DNA from: Paenibacillus sp. FSL R7-0337
GTDB taxonomy: Bacteria; Bacillota; Bacilli; Paenibacillales; Paenibacillaceae
Length of the DNA: 64,000 nt
Assembly (NCBI RefSeq): GCF_037969875.1
Contig: NZ_CP150218.1
Location: 496,001 to 560,000 of the forward strand
Direction: 5' to 3'
In this document: positions 1 through 8,423 of the stretch, piece by piece
Numbering within the stretch: position 1 is the stretch's first letter
How the letters are laid out: each line of letters opens with the position of its first letter
The notes under the pieces: generated by a model
Database searches by the model: none
Told to the model about the DNA's origin: nothing
What the model saw: only the letters and a program-made list of their open reading frames with translations
Translations under genes and position numbers: made by a program

Positions 1-1
1 G

Positions 2-481
2 ATTATTCCGTCGGCTACCGCTATGATTGTGCATTATCTGACGATTCAAGCTTTTCAATTGGGCAATACATTCTTCGGCGTTGTTCTTCCGGCTGCGGTG
101 TCTGTGTTCAATATTTTCCTGATGCGGCAGACATTCCTGGGTATTCCGGCAGACATCCGGGATTCGGGTAAAATGGACGGGGCCTCCGAGCTGCGGATCT
201 TCATCCAACTGGTGATGCCGCTCGTCAAGCCGGGAATTGCCGTCATCGGGCTGCTGGAGGTCATGGCCTTCTGGAACAACTTCCTGTGGCCGATTGTCGT
301 ATTGGACGACCCGCAGAAGTATCCGCTCGCGGCGGCCCTGACGTATCTGAACGGGCAATTCTCCTATAACTTCGGCTGGATTGCCGCCGGAACCATGATC
401 TCGGTGCTGCCAATCATCCTCGTGTTCCTGTTCACGCAGAAGTATTATATGGAAGGGATTGCTGGAGCTATAAAAGGCTAA
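2..481 (+). CDS. Carbohydrate ABC transporter permease, MalG/AraQ type (5' end outside window)
   Basis: This is the C-terminal part of an inner-membrane permease of a binding-protein-dependent sugar importer. The frame is already open at base 2, so the gene starts before the window. The cytoplasmic EAA loop that contacts the ATPase is visible: SGKMDGASELRIF followed by VMPLVKPGIAVIG. Hydrophobic segments flank it, and the protein ends in a basic tail (AGAIKG) typical of the MalG side of these importers. It is 18 bp upstream of the GH84 gene in the same orientation. That suggests the operon imports the sugar that the hydrolases and kinase downstream release or process. The substrate is inferred from context only; an amino sugar or amino-sugar oligosaccharide is most likely. 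Confidence 0.9.
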   Translation: MIPSATAMIVHYLTIQAFQLGNTFFGVVLPAAVSVFNIFLMRQTFLGIPADIRDSGKMDGASELRIFIQLVMPLVKPGIAVIGLLEVMAFWNNFLWPIVVLDDPQKYPLAAALTYLNGQFSYNFGWIAAGTMISVLPIILVFLFTQKYYMEGIAGAIKG

Positions 482-499
482 CTAAGGAGGCACAACTCA

Positions 500-2236
500 A
501 TGGGAATTTCGTTACGGGACTGCCAGTATCTGTTCCGCGATTATTATACGCAAGGGAAAGAGCTGGTGTTAGAGGGCCCGCAGCTGCGCTGTGAATTGGC
601 CTCGCGGTATGCCATGAATCAGGATGTCCACGGTCTGATAGAAGAAGGCGGAGACATCGTAATTCTGGAACCAGCGGGACCGGGCGTAGCCACCGCCGAT
701 AAAGGCAATGCGCAGCTGATGCTGGTGTATGACGCTGGGCTTGCTGCGGACGGATACCGCCTGGTGATTGGAGAGGACGCGAAGCTGGTCATTGCTGCGT
801 CTAACAGGCGGGGGCTAAAATACGGGCTGGATGCGCTGACAATGCTCCTTATCGTGGAGGAGGATTGCTGCCGCCTGCCGGTGGTTACGGTGGAGGATGA
901 GCCTTCTTTTCCGGTGCGGGGCATTATTGAAGGCTTCTATGGAGTGCCATGGAGCTTCGCGGACCGGATAGATTCGGTCAGATATATGAGCGGGCACCGG
1001 ATGAACGCCTTCATGTACGCGCCGAAGGATGATCCCTATCACCGGAAGCTGTGGCGTGAGCCGTACCCGGACGATATGTTCACCAAGATTCATGAACTTA
1101 AGCAGGAATGCGATAAGCATCTGGTGGATTTCTACTATTGTATAAGCCCGGGTAATGATCTGGAATTCCGCAGCCAAGGCGACTTCGCGAAGCTGGAGGA
1201 GAAACTTGCTGCTATGATCGCAGTTGGAGTGCGCCATTTCGCACTATTAATGGATGACATAGATTATGTGCTCCAAGGTGACAACAAGCAGTTCCTGGAG
1301 CGCTCCGGGACCGCACATGCTTATGTGACGAACCGGGTCAATGATTACTTAGCCGGATGTCTGCCGCACTTCACCCTGGCTATGTGTCCATCGGAATACT
1401 GGTCGTATTGGAATACGGAGTACAAGAAGGACATCCGCGAGCAGCTTCATCCTGCTGTCAAAGTGTTCTGGACCGGCTATTTCGTCTTCGCCCCGGAGAT
1501 CGGACGGAGGCATGCGGAGGATAACCATGGATTTTACGGGCATGAGCTGTGGTTGTGGGACAATATTCCGGTGAATGACTGTGATAAGGACCGGCTGTTC
1601 CTCGATCCGGTGCGCGGGCGCAGCTCCCGGCTCGGCAGGTACGGGCATACAGCCGTCGTTGCCAATCCGATGAATCAGTGGGAATGCTCCAAGATCACGC
1701 TTGGCACGATGGCCCATTATATGTGGAACAGCGAGCGCTACATGCCGGAGCTGTCCTGGGAACTGTCCGTGCGTGAATTCGCCGGAGCGCTTGCGGAGGA
1801 CATGATGTTCTTCTGCCGCCAGAATCTGAATAACCGCCTGTATTCCGGCGGCTACCCGGAGCTGGACGATGCGCTGGCGGAGCGCGATCTGGAGCGGCTT
1901 GACGCTTATTTCAGCCGGTTGGAGGAGGCAGCCGTGCGGCTTGGCGGCTTAGACAAAGCTAAATTTATCGAAGAAGCTGGGCCTTGGCTGCGCCGGGCGA
2001 TCGCGGATGCTGTGCTGTGGCGGGCTGTGCGCAGACAGCTGGAGAACCCGCTGGAGCAGCAGGATTGGGAAGAAGTGTATACGTGTCTGGAGATCTGCCG
2101 CAGCTATGGTGTGCGCCTCGGCAGTGATCCGGCTGTGCGTGCGGCTGAAGCGCTGGGGATCGAGCTGCCGGAGATAGAGGCGGAGATCAAGGCAGAGATG
2201 AAGGTGGAGACAAAGGAGGAGGACCAGCATGTCTAA
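500..2236 (+). CDS. GH84 beta-N-acetylglucosaminidase (NagJ/O-GlcNAcase type)
   Basis: A 578-residue hydrolase that would remove terminal beta-linked GlcNAc by substrate-assisted catalysis. Residues about 1-130 resemble the small GH20b-like domain that precedes many GH84 catalytic domains. The barrel begins at FPVRGIIEGFYGVPWS near residue 136, a hallmark of the family. The catalytic aspartate pair is Asp252-Asp253 in ALLMDDIDYV. A helical tail rich in Glu and Lys follows (IKAEMKVETKEEDQ). No signal peptide is visible, so the enzyme is probably cytoplasmic and acts on imported GlcNAc conjugates. The start is supported by AAGGAGG about 10 bp upstream. It overlaps the next gene by 8 bp, which implies translational coupling. 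Confidence 0.9.
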   Translation: MGISLRDCQYLFRDYYTQGKELVLEGPQLRCELASRYAMNQDVHGLIEEGGDIVILEPAGPGVATADKGNAQLMLVYDAGLAADGYRLVIGEDAKLVIAASNRRGLKYGLDALTMLLIVEEDCCRLPVVTVEDEPSFPVRGIIEGFYGVPWSFADRIDSVRYMSGHRMNAFMYAPKDDPYHRKLWREPYPDDMFTKIHELKQECDKHLVDFYYCISPGNDLEFRSQGDFAKLEEKLAAMIAVGVRHFALLMDDIDYVLQGDNKQFLERSGTAHAYVTNRVNDYLAGCLPHFTLAMCPSEYWSYWNTEYKKDIREQLHPAVKVFWTGYFVFAPEIGRRHAEDNHGFYGHELWLWDNIPVNDCDKDRLFLDPVRGRSSRLGRYGHTAVVANPMNQWECSKITLGTMAHYMWNSERYMPELSWELSVREFAGALAEDMMFFCRQNLNNRLYSGGYPELDDALAERDLERLDAYFSRLEEAAVRLGGLDKAKFIEEAGPWLRRAIADAVLWRAVRRQLENPLEQQDWEEVYTCLEICRSYGVRLGSDPAVRAAEALGIELPEIEAEIKAEMKVETKEEDQHV

Positions 2237-3758
2237 ACATCATAAGCTGATTCTGGTTCCGCTGGATGAGCGGCCCTGCAATTATGAATTCCCTTATCTG
2301 CTGGCTCAGGGAACAGATTATAGTGTAGAGCGTCCACCCGCCGGGATTATGGGCCTGAAGAAACGTCCGGGTGATGTTGAGCGGCTGTGGTCCTGGATCG
2401 AGGCTGCTTGTGAAGGAGCGGACGGCGCGGTGGTCGCGCTGGATACGCTGCTCTACGGCGGCATTATTCCCTCACGGCTGCACCAGCTGGAGCTTGAAGA
2501 GCTGACTGCACGCCTGGAGCGGCTGCGGGAGATCCGGCGGCGTTATCCGCAGCTGAAGCTGTATGCATTCCAGCTGATTATGCGCTGTCCGCAGTACTCG
2601 CTCTCGGATGAGGAGCCGGATTATTATGCCGACTGGGGCCGGGAGATCTTCCGCAAGGGCTTCATCGGCCACCGGCTGGAGCTGGGCATTGCCACAGATG
2701 AGGAGATCCGTGAGCTGGCCGATATTGATCTCCGGCTCCCGCCAGAGGTGCTGCAGGATTATCTTGGCCGCAGAGCAATGAATATCGAAGCGAACAAGCA
2801 GGCGCTGGAGCTGGTACGGGACGGGATAATCGACTTCATGATTGTGCCGCAGGATGACTCGGCTCCGTACGGACATACCGCCAAGGATCAGGAGAAAATG
2901 CGGGCACGGATCACGGCGCTTGATCTGGAGCTTAAGGTCTATATGTATCCAGGAGCAGATGAAGTAGGCTGCACGCTGCTTGCCCGGATGCTGAATATGG
3001 CCGAAGAGCGGAGGCCGATGATCTACCCGCGGTTGTCCGCTGTGCAGGGGGCGTTCGTGACGCCGCTGTTCGAGGACCGCTTTTTCTATGAGACGCTGAA
3101 GTATCAGATCCTGGCAGCAGGTGGACTGATCGCATCCAGTGCTGCCGAGGCAGACCTGGTTCTGCTGGTCAGTACACCGGGGGAGACGATGGCGGAGGCG
3201 GTGTCGCAGCATCATGCTTACTTCAGCTATGATATCTACCGGAATCTGATGGAGCTGGTGGAGTATGGGGAGTATCTGCTTCGTGACCGGAAGATACCGG
3301 TGGCTGTAGCAGATGTCGGGTATGCCAATGGTGGAGACCAAAAGCTGGTTAAGCTGCTGCGGCAGAAGAATCTCCTGTTCGATCTGGCCGGTTACGCCGC
3401 CTGGAATACCAGCTCCAACTCACTTGGAACTGTAATCTCGCAGGCGATGCTCTTTCTGATCTACGGCCGTACACCAGGGCATCTGGATTTCCTGGCGCTC
3501 CGCTATGCCGAAGATGTATGCTATTGTTCAGTAGTGCGCGGAGAGCTAAGTGATGGCCCTGTGCAAGAGATGGGCTATGGCAAATACGAACTGGATGGAC
3601 CGCGCGGGCGCGTAGCTGCCCGTGTGCAGGAACGGCTGAGTAAGGAACTGGCTGTACGGATTGACAGTCCATCGGGGAGCGTTAAGATCACCGACTGCTA
3701 TATGCCTTGGAACCGGATGTTCGAGGTGGGCTTGACAGTAGAGTATGTCCCCTCGTGA
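2229..3758 (+). CDS. DUF4127 family protein
   Basis: A 509-residue protein of a family without a settled biochemical role. The N-terminus carries the family's characteristic LVPLDERPCNYEFP stretch. Further on are conserved-looking acidic and aromatic patches: VALDTLLYGGIIPSR, FMIVPQDDSAPYG, and AAWNTSSNSLGTVISQ near residue 400. No signal peptide or membrane segment is visible, so it is likely cytoplasmic. An AAGGAGG lies 7-8 bp before the ATG, inside the end of the GH84 gene. Its place between a GH84 enzyme and nanE suggests a step in amino-sugar metabolism. That is context inference only; no catalytic residues can be named with confidence. Confidence 0.85.
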   Translation: MSKHHKLILVPLDERPCNYEFPYLLAQGTDYSVERPPAGIMGLKKRPGDVERLWSWIEAACEGADGAVVALDTLLYGGIIPSRLHQLELEELTARLERLREIRRRYPQLKLYAFQLIMRCPQYSLSDEEPDYYADWGREIFRKGFIGHRLELGIATDEEIRELADIDLRLPPEVLQDYLGRRAMNIEANKQALELVRDGIIDFMIVPQDDSAPYGHTAKDQEKMRARITALDLELKVYMYPGADEVGCTLLARMLNMAEERRPMIYPRLSAVQGAFVTPLFEDRFFYETLKYQILAAGGLIASSAAEADLVLLVSTPGETMAEAVSQHHAYFSYDIYRNLMELVEYGEYLLRDRKIPVAVADVGYANGGDQKLVKLLRQKNLLFDLAGYAAWNTSSNSLGTVISQAMLFLIYGRTPGHLDFLALRYAEDVCYCSVVRGELSDGPVQEMGYGKYELDGPRGRVAARVQERLSKELAVRIDSPSGSVKITDCYMPWNRMFEVGLTVEYVPS

Positions 3759-3773
3759 GGGCTGGAAGATGAT

Positions 3774-3858
3774 ATAAATTGAACTTGAAGAATACAGACA
3801 GGGAAGAGTGACGTAGAGAAATATTGGAGCTGGAGGAGCTGTAGCAGGTTCAATTTAT
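3774..3858 (+). promoter_or_regulatory. Inverted repeat spanning the apparent nanE start
   Basis: ATAAATTGAAC at 3774-3784 is the exact reverse complement of GTTCAATTTAT at 3848-3858. The arms can be lengthened to 14 bp with one G-U pair, and 63 bp separate them. The right arm includes the first two bases of the ATG at 3857. A transcript fold would therefore hide that start codon and its weak Shine-Dalgarno. The 98-bp gap between the DUF4127 gene and nanE contains no obvious U-tract terminator. A translational control element or an operator are both possible. Confidence 0.5.
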
Positions 3859-4594
3859 GCAGACTATAAGAGAGAGGGTGGGGACCCTGAGCAAAAATAT
3901 ACTGGAAAGCCTGCATCTGGGGCTGATTGTCTCCTGCCAGGCACTGCCGGATGAGCCGCTGCACGGGCCGGAGATTATGGCCCGGATGGCCGTGGCAGCA
4001 GCGGAAGGCGGGGCCATCGCCATCCGGGCGAACGGAGCAGCAGATGTGCGGGCGATCAAGCAGGCGGTTGCGCTGCCGGTGATCGGCATCGTGAAGCGCA
4101 ATTACCCGGATTCGGACGTCTATATTACCCCTACGCTTAGAGAGATTGAGGAACTGCTGGAAGCGGGAGCGGATATTATAGCTTTTGACGGGACCCGGCA
4201 GACCCGGCCGGAGAATTGTACGCTGGAGCAGATCATAGACCTGCTGAAGGCAAGCACGGCTGCTTCTATGGCAGATATCTCCACACTGGAGGAAGCGTTA
4301 TACGCTGAGTTGCTTGGGGTCAGCTGTGTCTCGACCACCTTATCGGGATATACACCGTATTCCCGCCAGCAGGAGGGGCCGAATCTGGAGCTGCTGGAGC
4401 AGGCCGCACGGCGGCTGAAGATTCCAGTTATTGCCGAAGGCCGAATCAGCCAGCCCGCCCAGGTGGAAGCGGCGCTGGACCTGGGGGCCTATGCGGTGGT
4501 GGTAGGCTCCGCAATTACCCGGCCGCAGCTGATCACCCGGCAGTTCGCAGCAGCGGCGAGAAAAGTGAGGATGAACCGTAATGGAAATGAATGA
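3857..4594 (+). CDS. nanE: N-acetylmannosamine-6-phosphate 2-epimerase
   Basis: Converts ManNAc-6-phosphate to GlcNAc-6-phosphate, feeding NagA and NagB. The 245-residue protein has the TIM-barrel landmarks of the NanE family: LIVSCQALPDEPLHGPE, AIRANGAADVRAIK, VIGIVKRNYPDSDVYITPT, IIAFDGTRQTRPE, and the phosphate-binding end IAEGRISQPAQVEAAL and VVVGSAITRP. The start is uncertain. The ATG at 3857 has only a weak Shine-Dalgarno and sits in an inverted repeat. An in-frame CTG at 3887, giving an N-terminus of SKNILESLHLG, would match the usual family length better and follows a G-rich stretch. It lies downstream of the GH84 and DUF4127 genes and overlaps the regulator by 14 bp. Confidence 0.93.
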   Translation: MQTIRERVGTLSKNILESLHLGLIVSCQALPDEPLHGPEIMARMAVAAAEGGAIAIRANGAADVRAIKQAVALPVIGIVKRNYPDSDVYITPTLREIEELLEAGADIIAFDGTRQTRPENCTLEQIIDLLKASTAASMADISTLEEALYAELLGVSCVSTTLSGYTPYSRQQEGPNLELLEQAARRLKIPVIAEGRISQPAQVEAALDLGAYAVVVGSAITRPQLITRQFAAAARKVRMNRNGNE

Positions 4595-5414
4595 CCGGAT
4601 CAACACGTATTACCCATCCATGACCAAAGCTGAGCAAAAGGTAGCCCGGTGTGTGCTTGAGCATCCGGATAATCTGATCTATCTGTCTGTGACTGAGCTG
4701 GCTGATTTTGCCGGAACGGGTGAGACCACAGTGATGCGCTTCTGCCGCAAAATCGGCTTCAAGGGCTATCAGGATTTCAAGCTGATGCTGGCCCAGGGGC
4801 TGCCGAAGCGGCAGACTCTGGCGGACGGCGGGCAGGGGGCTGGCGAGGGGGATTACGCTGACCATCTGTATGCCCTGATGGTTGGTGTATTGCAATCCAG
4901 CCTGGGCATGCTGGACCGGGAGCAGCTGCAGCGGGCAGTGGAGGCTCTGGATCAGGCCCGGTATATCCAGTTCTTCGGCGTAGGTTCTTCAGGAATCACG
5001 GCGCTGGACGCCAAGAACCGCTTCCTGCGGATCGGGTGGCGGGTCGAAGCCAGCTCCGACAGCCACATCCAGTCGATGATGGCTGTGACGATGGGACCGG
5101 GCGATGTCGCTTTTGGCATCAGTGTATCGGGCAGTACGCTGGATACGAATGACATGCTGATGAAGGCCAAGCAGAATGGAGCCAAAGTCATTGCCATGAC
5201 TAACTACGCCAAGTCTCCCATCGCTTCGATTGCCGACATTGTGCTGCTGACGGCCGGGAAGGAATCGCCGCTGGAAGGCGGCTCCGTAGGGGCCAAGGTC
5301 TCCCAGCTGTTCATTATCGACCTGCTCTGCCAGAGGCTGGAGCAGCTCCATGCCGATGAGACCAAGCGGATGAAGGAGCTGACCGCCCGGGCGGTTATTG
5401 ACCGGATTTATTAG
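4581..5414 (+). CDS. MurR/RpiR family transcriptional regulator
   Basis: A 277-residue DNA-binding protein. The N-terminal RpiR helix-turn-helix covers residues about 1-80 (MTKAEQKVARCVLEHPD, TGETTVMRFCRKIGFKGYQDFK). A sugar-phosphate-binding SIS domain covers about 110-250 (IQFFGVGSSGITALDAKNRFLRIG and GISVSGSTLDTNDMLMKAK). Such regulators sense sugar phosphates such as MurNAc-6-P or ManNAc-6-P. It begins inside the end of nanE, so it is co-translated with the operon it presumably controls. The 22-bp palindrome 31 bp downstream of its stop is a candidate binding site, but that is inference. Confidence 0.9.
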   Translation: MEMNDRINTYYPSMTKAEQKVARCVLEHPDNLIYLSVTELADFAGTGETTVMRFCRKIGFKGYQDFKLMLAQGLPKRQTLADGGQGAGEGDYADHLYALMVGVLQSSLGMLDREQLQRAVEALDQARYIQFFGVGSSGITALDAKNRFLRIGWRVEASSDSHIQSMMAVTMGPGDVAFGISVSGSTLDTNDMLMKAKQNGAKVIAMTNYAKSPIASIADIVLLTAGKESPLEGGSVGAKVSQLFIIDLLCQRLEQLHADETKRMKELTARAVIDRIY

Positions 5415-5444
5415 AGTGCGTGGTAAATAGGGCAGATGGCCAAA

Positions 5445-5466
5445 TGTAATCGAAAAACCGATTACA
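5445..5466. repeat. 22-bp interrupted palindrome, copy 1 (perfect 8-bp arms)
   Basis: TGTAATCG (5445-5452) and CGATTACA (5459-5466) are exact reverse complements around a 6-bp AAAAAC centre. Four further 22-bp copies occur in this window, at 28877, 43831, 43882 and 55110. This copy lies between the murR-type regulator and the ROK kinase gene. It could be an operator for the RpiR regulator or a member of a dispersed intergenic repeat family. Confidence 0.75.
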
Positions 5467-5526
5467 AGTGTATTTGCTCCTCATGGATCATGCTGTATGC
5501 CGTCAGACAGCAGGCGAATGGAGACA

Positions 5527-5568
5527 TATGAGGTGTGACTTATGAGGTGTCACTTAAGAGCTGACACT
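5527..5568. repeat. Three contiguous 14-bp direct repeats upstream of the ROK gene
   Basis: The units are TATGAGGTGTGACT (5527-5540), TATGAGGTGTCACT (5541-5554) and TAAGAGCTGACACT (5555-5568). The first two differ at one position and the third is more diverged. A TATAAC that could serve as a -10 follows at 5576-5581, so the array lies where an activator or repressor would sit. Nothing else was recognised in the 236-bp gap between the regulator and the kinase apart from the palindrome at 5445. Confidence 0.6.
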
Positions 5569-5650
5569 TTAGCGCTATAACGGTACCTTTCCTGTAACGA
5601 TGGATGAGCCGTTACCGTATGGTACAGACGCAGTAGTGGAGGTGGCGCGA

Positions 5651-6568
5651 ATGAGGCAAGTCATAGGAGTGGATATCGGGGGGACGGGAATCAAGGGGCT
5701 TGTGACCGATGAAGCGGGGGCGGTTCTGGCGGAAGCCGGGCGCGACACGGAGGCACGGCTGGGCCGGGAGGTTATTCTAAGCCAGATCCACAGTCTGGTG
5801 GAGGAGCTGCTGGCGGAGCATCCTGCCGTGGAAGCGCTGGGGATTGGCTCGGCGGGCAGGGTGAACGCAGATACGGGCGAGGTAGTCTACGCCACCAGTA
5901 ATCTGCCCGGCTGGCAAGGGGTGCAGCTTGTGCAGTGGGCAACAGCTGCCTTCGGACGGCCTGCGGCGGCCGATAACGATGCCAACGCTGCGCTGCTGGG
6001 CGAGGCCTGGCTGGGCGCGGGACGCGGCAGGGCGAGCCTGGTTATGCTGACCCTGGGCACCGGGGTCGGCGGGGCGAATCTGGCGGAAGGCCGGCTGCTG
6101 CGCGGAGCCGCCTGGAGCGGCGGCGACTGGGGGCACAGCGTGCTGGTGCCGGGAGGTCGCGCCTGTAATTGCGGCAAGCTCGGCTGCGCGGAGCAATATG
6201 TGTCCGGCCAGGCGCTGCTGCGGCTGGCACTGGAGGAGACCGGCCGGGCGTATGCGCACGGGCGGGAGATTATGGCGGCGGCAGAGCAGGGCGATGCGGC
6301 AGCGCTGGCGGTGCTTACGCGCTTCACAGCGGATCTTGCGCTGGTGACAGCTAACATCGGGGCGGCGGTAGACCCCGAGCTGATTATTATCGGCGGCGGG
6401 GTCATTCAGAGCCGCGCGGTCTGGTGGCCGCTGCTGGCCGGGAAGGTAGGCGACAGTTTGGCCGCCCGGATTGTACCGGCAGAGCTGGGCAACCGGGCAG
6501 GCTGCTTCGGCGCGGCCCGGCTGGCTCTGGAAGGGCTGCGCCGGGACGAAGGCGTAAGGCAGATCTAA
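5651..6568 (+). CDS. ROK family sugar kinase (possible N-acetylmannosamine/GlcNAc kinase)
   Basis: A cytoplasmic ATP-dependent hexose kinase of about 305 residues. The phosphate-binding DIGGTGIKG lies at the N-terminus. The catalytic aspartate region ADNDANAALLGE is near residue 105. The ROK zinc motif reads CNCGKLGCAEQYVSG near residue 172, and a second ATP-binding GGGVIQSR is near residue 250. The ATG at 5651 is preferred over the upstream ATG at 5600 because GGAGGTGG precedes it by about 6 bp. Next to nanE and a GH84 gene, a ManNAc or GlcNAc kinase is the likely role. Glucokinase or fructokinase activity cannot be excluded from sequence. The gene is strikingly GC-rich compared with later genes in the window. 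Confidence 0.88.
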   Translation: MRQVIGVDIGGTGIKGLVTDEAGAVLAEAGRDTEARLGREVILSQIHSLVEELLAEHPAVEALGIGSAGRVNADTGEVVYATSNLPGWQGVQLVQWATAAFGRPAAADNDANAALLGEAWLGAGRGRASLVMLTLGTGVGGANLAEGRLLRGAAWSGGDWGHSVLVPGGRACNCGKLGCAEQYVSGQALLRLALEETGRAYAHGREIMAAAEQGDAAALAVLTRFTADLALVTANIGAAVDPELIIIGGGVIQSRAVWWPLLAGKVGDSLAARIVPAELGNRAGCFGAARLALEGLRRDEGVRQI

Positions 6569-6595
6569 CTGCTGCGGCAGGGAGGAGATGGAGAA

Positions 6596-8182
6596 ATGAC
6601 TGGCGAACAGGAGAAGCGTTCGGATGTAGTAATTATCGGCGGCGGCCTTGGAGGAACGGCGGCGGCACTGGCCGCAGCCAAAGCCGGGCTGCGTGTGCTT
6701 GTGACAGAGGAGACGGACTGGCTGGGCGGGCAATTGACCTCCCAGGCCGTGCCGCCGGATGAGCACCGCTGGATTGAGCAATCGGGCAGTACTGCATCTT
6801 ACCGGGAGTTCCGCAGTAGAGTCAGGGAGTATTACAGGCGGAATTATCCGCTTACGGAGGCTGCCAGGAGTAATCCTATACTGAATCCCGGCAACGGCTG
6901 GGTCAGCCGTTTAGCACATGAACCGAAGGTGGCACTGGCTGTTCTGCAGGAGATGCTGTCTCCGTATGTGAACACCGGACGGATTGAGGTGCTCTATCAC
7001 ACGGTGCCGGTTGCGGCCGATACTGATGGGGATTACGTTACTGGAGTGACTGTCCGGCAGGAGCCGGGCGGAAACCTTATCAGACTGCTCGGCGACTACT
7101 ATCTGGATGCCACGGAGTGCGGTGATCTGCTGCCGCTGGCTGGAGTGGAGCATGTCAGCGGCGCTGAAGCCCGCAGCGAGACAGGGGAGCCGCACGCTCT
7201 GGAGACCCATGACCCGCTCGACATGCAGTCGATTACCCATGTGGCGGCGGTGGACTATGTGCAGGGTGGAGACTATATAATTCCGCGACCAAGAGATTAT
7301 GATTACTGGCGTGAATATGTCCCATCGTTCTCGCAGTATCCAATCTTAAGCTGGTTTGCTTCAGATGCTGAAGATACGAGCAAGCTGAAGCAGTTCACGA
7401 TGTTCCCGAATGATCAGGGGATTGTCTCCCTCTGGGATTACCGGCGGATCGTGGACCCGGCCATCTGGACCGAGCCGCTGAATGACGGCGAAGTCACTCT
7501 GCTGAACTGGGCGCTGAACGATTACTATGCCGGGCCTATTATCGGCGTATCGCCAGAGGAACAGGAGCGGCATCTGGAAGGAGCGCGGCAGCTCACCCTT
7601 TCGCTCGTGTACTGGCTTCAGACTGAAGCGCCCCGCCTGGACGGCGGGAAGGGTTACCCGGGGGTGAGGCTGCGCGGGGATATGCTCGGCACGGAGGATG
7701 GGCTGGCCAAAGCCCCGTATATCCGGGAATCCCGGCGTATTCGCGGGCTGTACACAGTAGCCGAGCAAGATGTGAGCAAGGAACTGCGCGGACCAGCCGG
7801 GCCTAAGCGTTATAAGGACAGCGTAGGGGTAGGCAGCTATCATCTGGATCTTCATCCCACGACAGTGAGCCAGCGTACCTTTTATATCCCGAATCATCCT
7901 TATGAGATTCCTCTCGGATCATTGATCCCGGTACGGGTCAAGAACCTGCTCCCGGCTTGCAAGAACATATCCATGACCCAGATTGCGAACGGCTGCTACC
8001 GCCTGCATCCCACAGAATGGAATATCGGCGAGGCGGCAGGCACCCTCGCGGCCTATGCCATCAGGAAACAGGTCGAACCATCGGCAGTCAGGGAATCAGC
8101 GGAGCATCTAGAGGCCTATCAGCAGCAATTGATTGCGCTCGGAGTCCAGTTGCACTGGACCCCTGAGGAGCTGGAGACCTAA
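6596..8182 (+). CDS. FAD-dependent oxidoreductase (FAD_oxidored family)
   Basis: A 528-residue flavoprotein. The dinucleotide-binding signature VVIIGGGLGGTAAALAAA is at residues about 9-26, followed by the acidic end of the second strand and ETDWLGGQLTSQAVPPDEH. It continues with DYYLDATECGDLLPLAGVE near residue 165 and a C-terminal LLPACKNISMTQIANGCYRL, both typical of the FAD_oxidored group often found beside carbohydrate genes. No signal peptide is visible. It starts 28 bp after the ROK gene with GGGAGGAG as ribosome site, so it is co-transcribed. The substrate is unknown; sugar or sugar-alcohol oxidation is a guess from context. A strong terminator follows. Confidence 0.85.
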   Translation: MTGEQEKRSDVVIIGGGLGGTAAALAAAKAGLRVLVTEETDWLGGQLTSQAVPPDEHRWIEQSGSTASYREFRSRVREYYRRNYPLTEAARSNPILNPGNGWVSRLAHEPKVALAVLQEMLSPYVNTGRIEVLYHTVPVAADTDGDYVTGVTVRQEPGGNLIRLLGDYYLDATECGDLLPLAGVEHVSGAEARSETGEPHALETHDPLDMQSITHVAAVDYVQGGDYIIPRPRDYDYWREYVPSFSQYPILSWFASDAEDTSKLKQFTMFPNDQGIVSLWDYRRIVDPAIWTEPLNDGEVTLLNWALNDYYAGPIIGVSPEEQERHLEGARQLTLSLVYWLQTEAPRLDGGKGYPGVRLRGDMLGTEDGLAKAPYIRESRRIRGLYTVAEQDVSKELRGPAGPKRYKDSVGVGSYHLDLHPTTVSQRTFYIPNHPYEIPLGSLIPVRVKNLLPACKNISMTQIANGCYRLHPTEWNIGEAAGTLAAYAIRKQVEPSAVRESAEHLEAYQQQLIALGVQLHWTPEELET

Positions 8183-8230
8183 ACGCACATGCTCCAGCAA
8201 TCCATCCTAGCTCAACCCCTATCTAAGGTA

Positions 8231-8258
8231 AGGTGCCCCGTCAGCGGGGTGCCTTTTT
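8231..8258 (+). terminator. Rho-independent terminator after the FAD oxidoreductase
   Basis: AGGTGCCCCG and CGGGGTGCCT can pair over 10 positions (two G-U) around a TCAG loop, followed by TTTTT. It ends the amino-sugar transcription unit. Confidence 0.85.
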
Positions 8259-8423
8259 GGTATGGTCTACTTAGTAGATGTTACCTGGCAGCAAGCAATT
8301 GGAAATCCAGCGGCTTCCTCTTGGCCTAAGAATAGTTCAATACACTAAACACTTATGCTATGAAGGAAATGGTAGAGAAATGTCGAATCTAGTCGCTATG
8401 ACAATTCAAGGAGTGAATTTATT

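Noticed and set aside
2472..3341. 289-codon minus-strand frame opposite the DUF4127 gene
   Set aside because: No recognisable domain or ribosome site; the plus-strand gene is clearly coding.
5777..6781. 334-codon open frame on the minus strand opposite the ROK and FAD genes
   Set aside because: It is a shadow of a GC-rich gene, with low-complexity Arg/Pro/Gln/His composition, no domain and no ribosome site.
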